Source: Brevifilum sp029548365 (lineage in GTDB: Bacteria; Chloroflexota; Anaerolineae; Anaerolineales; Anaerolineaceae). Taken from it: 64,000 nucleotides of DNA. The notes under the pieces were generated by a model, which worked only from the letters and a program-made list of their open reading frames with translations, was not told the DNA's origin and searched no databases. Positions 26,562-35,440 of the stretch are shown one piece after another; within the stretch, counting starts at the first letter, position 1; each line of letters opens with the position of its first letter. The stretch is from contig DAOSSA010000001.1 of assembly GCA_035376985.1 (NCBI GenBank), positions 62,001 to 126,000 on the forward strand, given 5' to 3'. A program made the translations under genes and the position numbers.

Positions 26562-27972
26562 TTCGTCTTAGATGGGCTGGGAGAATACCTTCCATGGCAC
26601 GATATTTTGCCACGGTCCGCCGAGCCACTGAGATGCCCTGGTTTTCCAATCGCTCCTGGAGTTCGGTATCGTTAAGTGGATGTGGTTCGTTAGCGATGAT
26701 CTCCTTGAGAATTGTCCTGACAGCCAGGCTACGATCAAAGAACAACGCCATTGGAATTATTCTTCTATTTGGCAACTGTACTGTCTTATTGGCAACTGCA
26801 CGCGAAATGGTTGATTCGTGTACATCCAATTCTGTCGCGATTTGGGCTCTTGTAAGCGGTTCCAAAAACATCTCACCTTGCATTATAAATGGTTTTTGAA
26901 TTGCAACCAATCGAGACATCAGTTGTTGCATGGTATTGTTGCGTTGCTGAATGCACTTGATCAAGAGCGATGCTTTGCCGATGTCTTTTTTCCACTCCTC
27001 TTGGTTTTCGCCGGTTTGTTCTTTAATCGCTTGCTTAAACAAGGGGTTAATCCTCAACATACCACGCGATGGCATGATGATTTCAATAACCAATGGATTG
27101 CCGGGTTGGTTATTAAGATAATAGATTAAGACATCTGGTTGATTAAAAACATCAGGTTTATTGTCGCTCGGATTGCGGAACGTCCCCCAATTGGCCCTCG
27201 CCGGGAATGGGTTAAGGTTATCACTGATAAAACTTGCCACCCTTTGCATCTCAGACACTGTGGTTCCGTATTTTTTTGCCAGTTCTGAATAATGGCGTCT
27301 GGACAGCAATTTAAAATCTTCGCTAATCACTTGTTTGGCAAATTTGGGTACTGCGCCTGTTTCAGCGAGGTGGTCAAGTTGCACAAGCAGAGCTTCTTTC
27401 ACATTACGAGAAGCGACTCCAATGGGGTCGCAATGTTGGATTTTAGATAATACTTTTTCCACTTTGGAGGGCGGCACATGATGATAGCGGCAGATCTCAA
27501 CGATGTTAATGTTGAGGAATCCATCCTCATCCAGGTTGGTCAGAATCATCGCTGCGATTTCCCGCTCATCAAGTTCTAACTCTGGCACCACCTGGTGTAA
27601 GACGTAACTGGGCAGGTCTAAATTTGCTGATGAAAATGGATCTTCGGGGTAATCCTCAATTGAGGTAGAAGCACTCCCACTGAAGGTATAAAAATCATCT
27701 CTTGGAGAGACAAACACAATGGTCTCATCAGGGTCCATGGTTTTTGGTTGACTACAGATTGAACAAGGCCCTTCGGGGGGCAATTTTCGACCACACATTG
27801 GACAGCGGCGTTCATTGATAAGCTCTAAAGCGGGATTTTGTGAAAGTTCACGATCAATGGTTTGCAGTAATTCAGTCGATGTCATGTACAACAATGTCAT
27901 GGTTTGTGCGATATGAGCCGAGGTCATCGGGCTTTGGGTTTGATATTGGCTATGTGTAGACTTTAGTTGCAC
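26539..27972 (-). CDS. rpoN: RNA polymerase sigma-54 factor with zinc-ribbon insert
   Basis: Region I (residues 1-52) is Gln/Leu-rich, followed by the core-binding domain and a C-terminal helix-turn-helix (TRAQIATELDVHESTISRAV) and the RpoN box ARRTVAKYRA. Between region I and the core-binding domain, residues 57-73 form a CxxC-x9-CxxC zinc-ribbon-like motif (CPMCGRKLPPEGPCSIC), which ordinary RpoN lacks. I place the start at GTG 27972: it has AGGAG 8 nt upstream, a consensus promoter lies right before it, and it gives the family N-terminus. An in-frame extension to 28161 would start upstream of that promoter. It is the first gene of the rpoN-kinase-activator operon. Confidence 0.93.
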   Translation of the reverse strand: MQLKSTHSQYQTQSPMTSAHIAQTMTLLYMTSTELLQTIDRELSQNPALELINERRCPMCGRKLPPEGPCSICSQPKTMDPDETIVFVSPRDDFYTFSGSASTSIEDYPEDPFSSANLDLPSYVLHQVVPELELDEREIAAMILTNLDEDGFLNINIVEICRYHHVPPSKVEKVLSKIQHCDPIGVASRNVKEALLVQLDHLAETGAVPKFAKQVISEDFKLLSRRHYSELAKKYGTTVSEMQRVASFISDNLNPFPARANWGTFRNPSDNKPDVFNQPDVLIYYLNNQPGNPLVIEIIMPSRGMLRINPLFKQAIKEQTGENQEEWKKDIGKASLLIKCIQQRNNTMQQLMSRLVAIQKPFIMQGEMFLEPLTRAQIATELDVHESTISRAVANKTVQLPNRRIIPMALFFDRSLAVRTILKEIIANEPHPLNDTELQERLENQGISVARRTVAKYRAMEGILPAHLRRNEKFATL

Positions 27973-27991
27973 GAGCTTGTCTCCTGATCTG

Positions 27992-28020
27992 ATTATAAAA
28001 TAATAATCGTAATGTTGCAA
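27992..28020 (-). promoter_or_regulatory. Sigma-70 promoter of the rpoN-kinase-activator operon
   Basis: On the minus strand, TTGCAA (28020-28015), a 17-nt AT-rich spacer and a perfect TATAAT (27997-27992). The start site would be near 27985, leaving an unusually short leader of about 13 nt that still contains the AGGAG of rpoN. Confidence 0.82.
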
Positions 28021-28107
28021 GATGTATGCCAGAAACAACCACAGTGGGTTAGCGAAAAGCCATGCCAAGCGTGGTAAAATCTCAAGAAAAGCAACTATGA
28101 GGCATCT

Positions 28108-29457
28108 ATGAAATTGAATGTCATTGGCGGAGGCCTGGCGGGTTGTGAAGCAGCTTGGCAAGCTGCAGAGCTGGGCGTTGAGGTTGCGTTACACGAAATG
28201 CGGCCAATACTTAGCACTGGCGCCCACCGTACAGGAAAATTAGCCGAATTGGTGTGTTCTAATTCTCTTGGCTCTGACCTTCCAAATCGGGCATCAGGGT
28301 TATTGAAAGCTGAATTACGCCAATTAAGATCGTTACTCATCGATTGTGCTGATGCAAGTGCTATACCAGCTGGTGGTGCGTTGGCTGTGGACCGGGAGTT
28401 ATTTTCTGATTGCGTGGAAGATAAACTTGCATCACATCCCAAAATAGCTATACTCCGGCAGGAAATCCAAGCTATCCCACTAAGCCCAGCCATTTTGGCA
28501 ACCGGTCCTCTAACCTCACAGAATTTATCAGAGAAATTACTCACATTTACTGATCACGAGCATCTATTCTTCTATGATGCAATTGCGCCTGTTATCGAAT
28601 ATGACTCAATTAATTTAGAAGTTACATTCCGAGCAGACCGATATGATTATGACAAAATTAACGAAGGAGATTATATCAATTGTCCTTTTGATAAAGAAAG
28701 CTATCATGAATTTCTGAAGGCTTTGATCCAGGCGGAAAGGATCCCTCGACATACTTTCGAATCTGAGATCGACGGGGGAGTGGATGCTGGCACTGAGGCC
28801 TACTTTCAACGTTGTCAACCGATAGAAGTTCTAGCACAAAAGGGCGAAAGAGCTTTGTTGTTTGGCCCTATGCGCCCGGTTGGCTTGATTGATCCCAGAA
28901 CTGGTCGCCGTCCTTACGCGGTGGTTCAGCTACGACAGGATACATTAGCTGGAGATCTTTATAATTTGGTTGGCTTTCAAACCAATCTGACCCATGCTGA
29001 ACAGGCACGAGTCTTCAGGATGATTCCCGGGTTAGAAAGTGTGAAATTTCAAAGATTTGGCCAGATGCATAGAAACACATATCTGGCTGCACCAAAGCTG
29101 TTGGATAACACTCTGGCATTTCATAAACAGCCTGGATTATTTGTTGCCGGCCAGTTAGCCGGGACTGAAGGGTATGCGGGAAATATCGCCAGTGGTTTGG
29201 TGGCTGGAATTAATGCAGCACATTATTTGCTTGGAAAGCCGCCGCTACAGTTACCGGTGACCACAATGACGGGAGCGTTGATTCATTACATTACACATGC
29301 TGACACCAAGAGTTTTCAACCGATGAAAGCCATGTTCGGGTTGCTGCCAGAGCCTGGTCAAACTCAGAGGTTAAAAAAAATCGAACGGCATAAATATTAC
29401 GCAGAGCGAGCCTTGACCGAATTGAACAACTATATAATCCGCCATTTGTCAGCATAA
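28108..29457 (+). CDS. trmFO: Folate/FAD-dependent tRNA (uracil-54-C5)-methyltransferase TrmFO
   Basis: A 449-residue flavoprotein of normal family length. The N-terminus has the FAD motif VIGGGLAGCEAAWQAAELG and the TrmFO-specific CSNSLGSD (nucleophile-containing segment). Further family blocks are YDAIAPVIEYDSI and GYAGNIASGLVAGINAA for the flavin tail. It makes ribothymidine at tRNA position 54 using methylene-THF as carbon donor. It is transcribed divergently from rpoN, whose promoter lies 88 nt away. A weak -10 (TAAAAT) is seen just upstream of its ATG. Confidence 0.95.
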   Translation: MKLNVIGGGLAGCEAAWQAAELGVEVALHEMRPILSTGAHRTGKLAELVCSNSLGSDLPNRASGLLKAELRQLRSLLIDCADASAIPAGGALAVDRELFSDCVEDKLASHPKIAILRQEIQAIPLSPAILATGPLTSQNLSEKLLTFTDHEHLFFYDAIAPVIEYDSINLEVTFRADRYDYDKINEGDYINCPFDKESYHEFLKALIQAERIPRHTFESEIDGGVDAGTEAYFQRCQPIEVLAQKGERALLFGPMRPVGLIDPRTGRRPYAVVQLRQDTLAGDLYNLVGFQTNLTHAEQARVFRMIPGLESVKFQRFGQMHRNTYLAAPKLLDNTLAFHKQPGLFVAGQLAGTEGYAGNIASGLVAGINAAHYLLGKPPLQLPVTTMTGALIHYITHADTKSFQPMKAMFGLLPEPGQTQRLKKIERHKYYAERALTELNNYIIRHLSA

Positions 29458-29585
29458 TTATCGAATAATGGAACTTTAATACGAGGAAGGTCAGGGCAAG
29501 GGAGGGCGTTTGTTCATTATTCAGTGACAATAGATATATTATAATAAAGGCAATATCACTAACTAAAGAGAGGTAATTCTGTCGT

Positions 29586-30764
29586 ATGGAGATCAAACCT
29601 GCACAACGCATATCCTCAGTCAAGCCGTATTTTTTTGCCGATTTAGAAAAAACCATTGCAAAATTGAAGCAATCTGGTCTGAACATTATCCGCCTTGATA
29701 TGGGGTCACCAGACTTGCCGCCTGCTGATCATATTATCGAGACCTTGGTCAACTCTGCTCGTCGGTCAGATGTACACGGTTATGGTCCCTCCGGTGGATC
29801 AGCTGGATTAAAATCGGCTTTTTCCAGGTATTATCAAGATCGTTTTGGGGTTGAGCTTGATCCAGAACGCGAGGTGTTAACCTTAATTGGATCGAAAGAG
29901 GGGATTTATAATATCAACCAGGTGCTGATCGACCCGGGCGATGTGGTGCTCTTGCCAGACCCGTGTTATCCTGTTTACCGTTCAGGCGTGATAATCAGCC
30001 AGGGACAATCCTTTTCGATGCCCCTCTTAGCGGAAAATGGTTTTCTGCCGGATTTAGAACGCATCCCCGAGGATGTGGCGCGGAAAGCCAAGTTAATGTG
30101 GCTTAATTATCCGAATAATCCCACTGGAGCAATTGCTCCGCTATCGTTCTTCCAAAAAGTCGTGGATTTTGCTACAAAACATAATATTGTTGTTGCACAT
30201 GATGCACCTTATGTGGATGTCTGCTTTGATGATTATATTGCGCCAAGTATTCTACAGGTTCCAGGGGCGAAAAATGTGTGTATTGAATTTAATTCGCTGT
30301 CAAAAACCTATAATATGGCTGGATGGCGAGTAGGTGTTGCTGTCGGCAATCCAGAAATTGTGCGATTATTGCGGTTACTGAAAAGCCAGATGGATTCCTC
30401 ACTTTTCGTTCCAATTATGTTGGCTGCCGAAGCCGCGTTACTAGAAGATCAATCCTGGATCCGAAACCGGAATATGGTTTATCAGCGCCGCCGAGACATT
30501 GTTGTGAAAACAATGGAAGAACTTGGCTTTACAATTGACAATCCCAAAGCAGCCCTTTATGTTTGGGCTGGATTGCCCCGTGGATGGAAAGATGACATCG
30601 AGTTTTGCGATGTGTTATTGAGAGAAACCGGAGTCAGTATTACCCCCGGTATCGTTTATGGCGATTCAGGTGCTGGATATGTGCGCATTTCTCTTGTGAT
30701 ACCAGCAGAAAAGCTTATCGAAGCGATGCTGCGTTTAAAGGATTGGATCAAGGAGCGTGAATAG
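29586..30764 (+). CDS. Class I/II aminotransferase, LL-diaminopimelate aminotransferase-like
   Basis: This 392-residue PLP enzyme has the fold-type I blocks WLNYPNNPTGAI, HDAPYVDVCFDDY and the Schiff-base lysine in SLSKTYNMAGWRVG. The SLSKTYNMAGWR context and overall length fit the DapL / LL-diaminopimelate aminotransferase group, which makes LL-DAP from tetrahydrodipicolinate. Related aspartate/alanine-type aminotransferases look the same at this level, so the substrate is tentative. It starts at ATG 29586 after GAGAGG and lies 6 nt upstream of hflX, probably co-transcribed. Confidence 0.85.
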   Translation: MEIKPAQRISSVKPYFFADLEKTIAKLKQSGLNIIRLDMGSPDLPPADHIIETLVNSARRSDVHGYGPSGGSAGLKSAFSRYYQDRFGVELDPEREVLTLIGSKEGIYNINQVLIDPGDVVLLPDPCYPVYRSGVIISQGQSFSMPLLAENGFLPDLERIPEDVARKAKLMWLNYPNNPTGAIAPLSFFQKVVDFATKHNIVVAHDAPYVDVCFDDYIAPSILQVPGAKNVCIEFNSLSKTYNMAGWRVGVAVGNPEIVRLLRLLKSQMDSSLFVPIMLAAEAALLEDQSWIRNRNMVYQRRRDIVVKTMEELGFTIDNPKAALYVWAGLPRGWKDDIEFCDVLLRETGVSITPGIVYGDSGAGYVRISLVIPAEKLIEAMLRLKDWIKERE

Positions 30765-30770
30765 CCCTTT

Positions 30771-32135
30771 ATGGCAAAAAACAAACTCATAAAAACAGAA
30801 CAATTACAGCAAAAAGCGCTCTTAGTAGGTGCGAATGTGTCCACAGAAGAGGATTTGCTTTCGCTGGACGATTCGATTCAAGAATTGGAGTTACTGGCTC
30901 AGACTGCAGGTATTGAAGTTGTTGGGCATGTAACCCAAAATTTAACCATTCCCAATCCCAAAACATATATCGGTTCTGGCAAGGTTGATGAAATTAAATT
31001 ACTTGCTGAGGAATTTGACGCTGACCTGGTGATTTTTGATATTGAACTCTCTCCGCGACATCAGCGAGAATTGGAAAAAGCTTTAGGGGATGCGCTTCAG
31101 GTTATTGACCGTACCGCCCTGATCCTGGATATTTTCGCACAGCATGCCCATACCAGTGAGGGTGGCTTACAAGTTGAGTTGGCACAATATGAATACCGCT
31201 TACCGCGCTTAACCAGAGCCTGGACCCATCTTGCACGCCAGGCAGGCGGTGGCGGTGGTCGAACTGGAAGTGTGGGCGGTGTCGGATTGCGGGGGCCAGG
31301 CGAGACCCAGCTTGAGGTAGATCGACGAGCGATATCTGCTCGAATCGAACTTCTTAAAGGGGAATTAGAAAAAGTCCGGGCTCACCGCTCACGTTATCGA
31401 AAACAAAGAAAAAGAACTCACGTACCTGTGATATCCCTTGTCGGATATACCAATGCCGGTAAATCCACTTTGCTTAACAAACTGTCTGATGCTGAACTCT
31501 TTGTTGCAGACAAGCTTTTTGCAACACTGGATCCAACCACCCGCCGGGTTTCGCTCCCTGGAGGTCAGAAAGTGTTGTTTACCGATACTGTCGGCTTTAT
31601 TCAAAAACTTCCGACGGAGTTGATTGCTGCCTTCCGAGCAACGCTGGAGGAAATTTCAGCAGCAGATTTGCTTTTGCATGTAGTAGACATTACTCATATC
31701 AATGCCAGTGCACAGGCGAAATCAGTTCAGGAAACATTGGTTGAAATCGGCGCAGGCGATATTCCCATCATTACTGCGCTGAACAAAATCGATAGCCTGA
31801 AGGATCCGCAAGGTGCAATCGCAGCACTCGACGCTTTTCCGAATACCTTTCCAATTTCTGCCCTGACCGGCCAGGGCTTAGGAGCCCTTTTATCTGGCAT
31901 CGAAGAATTTCTATATGAAACATTTATTGATATTGATGTGCAAATCCCCTATGACCAGGGTCAACTTCTCTCTTTGTTTTATGAAAAAGGGCAGGTTAAA
32001 CAAGTCGTTAACCAGGAAATTGGCACGCGAATCATCGGCTTAATCCCAAGAAGATTCATTAACAGGTATGAGCCATACTTTTCTTCCTTATTTAAAAATT
32101 CTGCTAAAGATGAAGATGTTTTTGAGTCAGAGTGA
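30771..32135 (+). CDS. hflX: Ribosome-associated GTPase HflX
   Basis: A 454-residue GTPase. The N-terminal HflX domain (about 1-205) includes TYIGSGKVDEI and the glycine-rich GGGGGRTGSVGGVGLRGPGE. The G domain follows with G1 GYTNAGKST, G3 DTVGFI and G4 NKID. It splits or rescues stalled ribosomes. It starts 6 nt after the aminotransferase stop and ends before a bidirectional terminator shared with the convergent rpmF. Confidence 0.95.
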   Translation: MAKNKLIKTEQLQQKALLVGANVSTEEDLLSLDDSIQELELLAQTAGIEVVGHVTQNLTIPNPKTYIGSGKVDEIKLLAEEFDADLVIFDIELSPRHQRELEKALGDALQVIDRTALILDIFAQHAHTSEGGLQVELAQYEYRLPRLTRAWTHLARQAGGGGGRTGSVGGVGLRGPGETQLEVDRRAISARIELLKGELEKVRAHRSRYRKQRKRTHVPVISLVGYTNAGKSTLLNKLSDAELFVADKLFATLDPTTRRVSLPGGQKVLFTDTVGFIQKLPTELIAAFRATLEEISAADLLLHVVDITHINASAQAKSVQETLVEIGAGDIPIITALNKIDSLKDPQGAIAALDAFPNTFPISALTGQGLGALLSGIEEFLYETFIDIDVQIPYDQGQLLSLFYEKGQVKQVVNQEIGTRIIGLIPRRFINRYEPYFSSLFKNSAKDEDVFESE

Positions 32136-32157
32136 GAGAAAATTACGATTAAACAAA

Positions 32158-32182
32158 AAAAGGGCGATAATCCCGCCCTTTT
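32158..32182. terminator. Bidirectional terminator between hflX and rpmF
   Basis: AAAAGGGCG (32158-32166) pairs with CGCCCTTTT (32174-32182) across a 7-nt loop. A-rich and T-rich flanks make it a functional intrinsic terminator on both strands, serving the two convergent genes. Confidence 0.85.
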
Positions 32183-32206
32183 ATTAACCGGATAACCGTT
32201 CAAAAA

Positions 32207-32395
32207 TTAATCAGGTTTTTTTACTTCAACAACCTTGCGTCCCTTATAATATCCGCAATTTGCGCAAACCCGATGTGGTAAACGTGTTTCGCCGCAATTA
32301 GAACAAACGAGGGTTTTATGCGCTTTCAAAGCGTCGTGTGAACGGCGTCGATCTCTGCGGCCAGAAGAGGTTCTTCGCTTTGGTAGAGGGGGCAT
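32207..32395 (-). CDS. rpmF: 50S ribosomal protein L32
   Basis: A 62-residue basic protein with the L32 N-terminus MPPLPKRRTSSGRRDRRRSH and the zinc-binding motif CSNCGETRLPHRVCANCGYY (CxxC-x9-CxxC). All four cysteines are present, so this is the zinc-binding form. A ribosome site (TAAGGAGTAAG) lies directly upstream. No fatty-acid genes follow it; plsX is located elsewhere in the window. Confidence 0.95.
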   Translation of the reverse strand: MPPLPKRRTSSGRRDRRRSHDALKAHKTLVCSNCGETRLPHRVCANCGYYKGRKVVEVKKPD

Positions 32396-32474
32396 CTCTT
32401 ACTCCTTAATTTTTTATATAATGCCAATACAACTCGGGGATTATACCGGTTTGCAATAGCTGCGTCAAGACGTG

Positions 32475-32756
32475 TTAATTGTCCGACTCTGGAACTGGTG
32501 GATCACCCGGATCATCAGGAAAGTCGATATTATCAAACTCGCCAGCAGCTATCTCGTCAATCAACTTCTTTGCTTCGGTGACCTGTGATTCAGGAACCAG
32601 GACTTCAACAATCCCCAATTTCCCAGCGAACAAGCCCAATGTCCGACCAACACTTTCCTGGCTCAGGAGCACCTGTAAACCTTGCGCTTCAAGAAAACCT
32701 TTGAGTATATTGGCCTCTAAAAGGCCCGCAGCCGAGTAAATGTTAACCCAATTCAT
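32475..32756 (-). CDS. DUF2007 (putative signal-transducing) protein
   Basis: A 93-residue protein with the DUF2007 pattern: WVNIYSAAGLLEANILKGFLEAQG at the N-terminus (avoidance of a membrane segment, GlnB-like ferredoxin fold) and GIVEVLVPESQVTEAKKLI in the second half. The C-terminus is an acidic Pro/Asp tail. The function of the family is unknown. It overlaps the 3' end of the upstream acidic TPR gene by 14 nt, suggesting translational coupling. Confidence 0.8.
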   Translation of the reverse strand: MNWVNIYSAAGLLEANILKGFLEAQGLQVLLSQESVGRTLGLFAGKLGIVEVLVPESQVTEAKKLIDEIAAGEFDNIDFPDDPGDPPVPESDN

Positions 32757-34104
32757 GAGAACTCTCCTGGTTATTGAGCAATAATCTCAAAGACTTCGCA
32801 TAGGCGTTAATGGCCGCATCGGGTTCACCACGTTTTAATGCAATATCCCCAATGAGTTCCATAACCTTGTTTGATCCTGATTGTTGTTCAGAATACTTCT
32901 TTAACCACACATCCAGTTGTTCAAGATGGGATGATTTTTCTAATAAATCCTGAATAATTGGCAGGGCTTCATCAATTTGTCTTTGGTCAAGCTGTTGTTT
33001 GACTTGAAAGAGCTGGTCTGTATCTGTTGCCAGGGAAATTTCATCAAGCAAAATTTCTTCTGGATGCTCATTGTGATCAAGAAGCGCTTCTGAGGGAGCA
33101 ATGTTTTCGGAGAGTGGCGATGAGTCGTCAATTGTTTGGCGTACGTCGATCTCTTCTTCAACCAGACTGGGCTCAATTTCATCTGTCAGCTCTGTTGGGA
33201 CCAGATCAGTTTCGGTTTCGTCGTCTTCTATTGGATATGTTTCATCAATACCACTTGCCATGACCGGTATTTCCTCATCAGCAGGCAGAACAACGGGTGC
33301 AGTCTCCTCTTTCGCGATTGCCAAGGCATATTCCAGATCAAAATCAGTATCATGGGTTTTATAATCAAAGGAAAACATTTCAATTTCCGGTGCGATTCTG
33401 TCGCTTACAAGGTCCTCTTCTGAAATGAGCGTATCTGAGATCTCTGCCTTGGGCAAGGATTCATCTTCAGACATGAGGGCTGTTTCTGCTTCAGGTTGTT
33501 CGGATTCTATTTCTGCTTCAGCAATCATGTCCTGTAACCATTCGGGAAGTTCACCATCACGCAAAGGTTCATCTCCAGAAATTTCAGCTGGATCGTTTTG
33601 TGTTCTTGTTAATCCCACTTCAGATATGTCAACAAAGCCTTCTTCTAATGTTATTTCATCGAAATCTGTACCTATACTGATGTCGCCATGCCCCTCGGAA
33701 AGTTCAATAATAGCAATTTCTTCGGTGATTTCCCAATCCTCGATATCATCACTTGATTCTTCTTCGTCAGAAGAGCTTTGGCTGCTCTCTTCAATAAAAG
33801 GAGTGTCGCTTCGATCTTCCTCAATGGATGCGCGTTCTGCTTCGGACCCGGTTTCTGCACTGATTGATTGTGCGGGTTCAGACAGTTCTATCTCACCTTC
33901 ACGGTTCTGCTCAGAATCATCAGCATTGATTTCGCGTATCCAGGGGCCTGCTTGTTCCTCGCTCAGCTTGGTTGGTTTGGTCTCATTTTCATCGAATTCA
34001 TCGATGCCTTGCAACCATAATGGAATCCCTTTGTTATCAGGTTGTTCCTTGGGATCGCCGTTCTCATCGATAGGATGATCATCGCTTACTTGATTATTAC
34101 CCAT
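32743..34104 (-). CDS. Highly acidic protein with C-terminal TPR-like segment, unknown function
   Basis: The protein has 453 residues, of which the first 330 are strikingly rich in Glu, Asp and Ser with few hydrophobic residues, so probably disordered. Short recurring pieces such as LPEWLQDM and PLWLQGIDE look like binding motifs. The last 90 residues (DTDQLFQVKQQLDQRQIDEAL to RGEPDAAINAYAKSLRLL) are helical and TPR-like. No signal peptide is present. It lies between rpoD (upstream, separated by a terminator) and the DUF2007 gene. I do not recognise a family. Confidence 0.75.
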   Translation of the reverse strand: MGNNQVSDDHPIDENGDPKEQPDNKGIPLWLQGIDEFDENETKPTKLSEEQAGPWIREINADDSEQNREGEIELSEPAQSISAETGSEAERASIEEDRSDTPFIEESSQSSSDEEESSDDIEDWEITEEIAIIELSEGHGDISIGTDFDEITLEEGFVDISEVGLTRTQNDPAEISGDEPLRDGELPEWLQDMIAEAEIESEQPEAETALMSEDESLPKAEISDTLISEEDLVSDRIAPEIEMFSFDYKTHDTDFDLEYALAIAKEETAPVVLPADEEIPVMASGIDETYPIEDDETETDLVPTELTDEIEPSLVEEEIDVRQTIDDSSPLSENIAPSEALLDHNEHPEEILLDEISLATDTDQLFQVKQQLDQRQIDEALPIIQDLLEKSSHLEQLDVWLKKYSEQQSGSNKVMELIGDIALKRGEPDAAINAYAKSLRLLLNNQESSHELG

Positions 34105-34186
34105 AGTCGTTCCTTATCCTAAGAATTTACATCGGAAATTATAAACAATTAACAATTATCATAAGCTTTATTGCTGTATTGGTCAA

Positions 34187-34211
34187 GAAAAAAGCCGTCC
34201 TCACGACGGCT
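34187..34211 (-). terminator. Rho-independent terminator of rpoD
   Basis: On the minus strand, AGCCGTC and GACGGCT (7 bp, 5-nt loop, 34211-34193) are followed by TTTTTT. It lies 23 nt after the rpoD stop. Confidence 0.9.
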
Positions 34212-34234
34212 ATGAAGATTTACCTATTGTGCTC

Positions 34235-35440
34235 TTATTCACCCAAATAATCTCTGAGGCGCCGTTTGACAGAAGGATGCCGCAATCGGCTGAGTGCTTG
34301 GGCTTCTATTTGGCGGACTCGTTCACGAGTAACACCCATTTTGCGCCCAACTTCTTCCAAAGTGTAGGACTGACCGTCAAGAAGGCCATATCGTAATTGT
34401 AGTATTCGCACTTCTCTCGGTGGTAAAGTATCCAGTACTGAAACCAGGTGCTCTTTCAGTAGGTTATATGTTGCTGTGTCATCTGGTGGAGGTGCTTCCT
34501 CATCTTCAATAAAATCTCCCAACATCGAGTCTTCTTCATCATCAGTGGGTGTCTCCAATGAGAGTGGTCTCTTTGCTACCTGAATCATGTTTTCTACTTT
34601 TTTTGGAGGAACTTCAAGTTTTTCCGCTAATTCCTCTACTGTGGGCTCGCGCCCTAATTGCTGAGTTAATTGGTGTTGAACACGTAATAGTTTATTAATT
34701 TGATCACCCATGTGCACAGGTACACGAATGGTTCGTCCTTGATCAGCGATTGCCCGTGTGACAGCCTGCCTGATCCACCATGTGGCATAGGTGCTGAATT
34801 TATGGCCGCGTCGATATTCAAATTTCTTTGTGGCGCGAATCAACCCGATGTTTCCTTCTTGAATCAGGTCAAGGAACGGCACACCACGCCCCATGTATTT
34901 TTTTGCAACACTAATCACCAGGCGAGAATTGGCAGTGATTAAATGCTCACGAGCAGCCCATCCATCTTCAATAAGGTTTCGAAGCTCGATCCGTCGGCGG
35001 TCGTTAATATTTCCCCGCGCTAATTCTTCGCGAGCCATGCGGCCACTCTCAATGCGTTGTGCAAGCTCTACTTCTTCCAGGGCTGTTAAAAGTGGAACAC
35101 GGCTGACTTCTTTTAAGTATAATCCGATGGTGTCATCTGTGTCGATGTTTGCCAGATCGTCGGTATATTTTTCTTCTTCTTCTACTTTAACTTTTAGTAT
35201 TTCTTCATCAGAAGGATCTGCTAACAAATTTGCATCTTCAATATACGGAATTCCGGCTGAATTCAACGCAGCAAATGCTTCTTCAAGTTGTTCAACATCT
35301 TTTTCTGCATCGGGGAAAAATTCTAGGATGTCATTTATGGTGACATATGTTTTTTTTCTGCCAATTTGGATCAAACGTGAGATTGGTGAATACTGACTTT
35401 GCATGTTTGATTTATTGCTTGTCATTGTATGTGTATCCAT
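34235..35440 (-). CDS. rpoD: Primary RNA polymerase sigma factor (sigma-70/SigA type)
   Basis: The 401-residue factor has a short acidic region 1.1 (residues 25-95), region 1.2 (DDTIGLYLKEVSRVPLL), the region 2 core (NSRLVISVAKKYMGRGVPFLDLIQEGNIGLIRA and YATWWIRQAVTRAIADQGRTIRVP), region 3, and region 4 with EVGRKMGVTRERVRQIEAQALSRLRHP. The complete region 1.2 and exact 2.4 sequence mark it as the housekeeping sigma. The ATG at 35440 has AAGG upstream. It is monocistronic, ending at a strong terminator. Confidence 0.93.
   Translation of the reverse strand: MDTHTMTSNKSNMQSQYSPISRLIQIGRKKTYVTINDILEFFPDAEKDVEQLEEAFAALNSAGIPYIEDANLLADPSDEEILKVKVEEEEKYTDDLANIDTDDTIGLYLKEVSRVPLLTALEEVELAQRIESGRMAREELARGNINDRRRIELRNLIEDGWAAREHLITANSRLVISVAKKYMGRGVPFLDLIQEGNIGLIRATKKFEYRRGHKFSTYATWWIRQAVTRAIADQGRTIRVPVHMGDQINKLLRVQHQLTQQLGREPTVEELAEKLEVPPKKVENMIQVAKRPLSLETPTDDEEDSMLGDFIEDEEAPPPDDTATYNLLKEHLVSVLDTLPPREVRILQLRYGLLDGQSYTLEEVGRKMGVTRERVRQIEAQALSRLRHPSVKRRLRDYLGE

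Noticed and set aside
27973..28161. A 63-residue N-terminal extension of RpoN with a hydrophobic stretch
   Set aside because: It lies upstream of the consensus promoter and ribosome site, overlaps the trmFO coding start on the other strand, and the family N-terminus begins at GTG 27972.
32743..34104. Plus-strand frame at 33425-34078 giving a 217-aa Ser-rich protein
   Set aside because: It is the antisense reading of the Glu/Asp-rich gene (GAA/GAT read backwards give Ser/Phe) and has no ribosome site or family resemblance.
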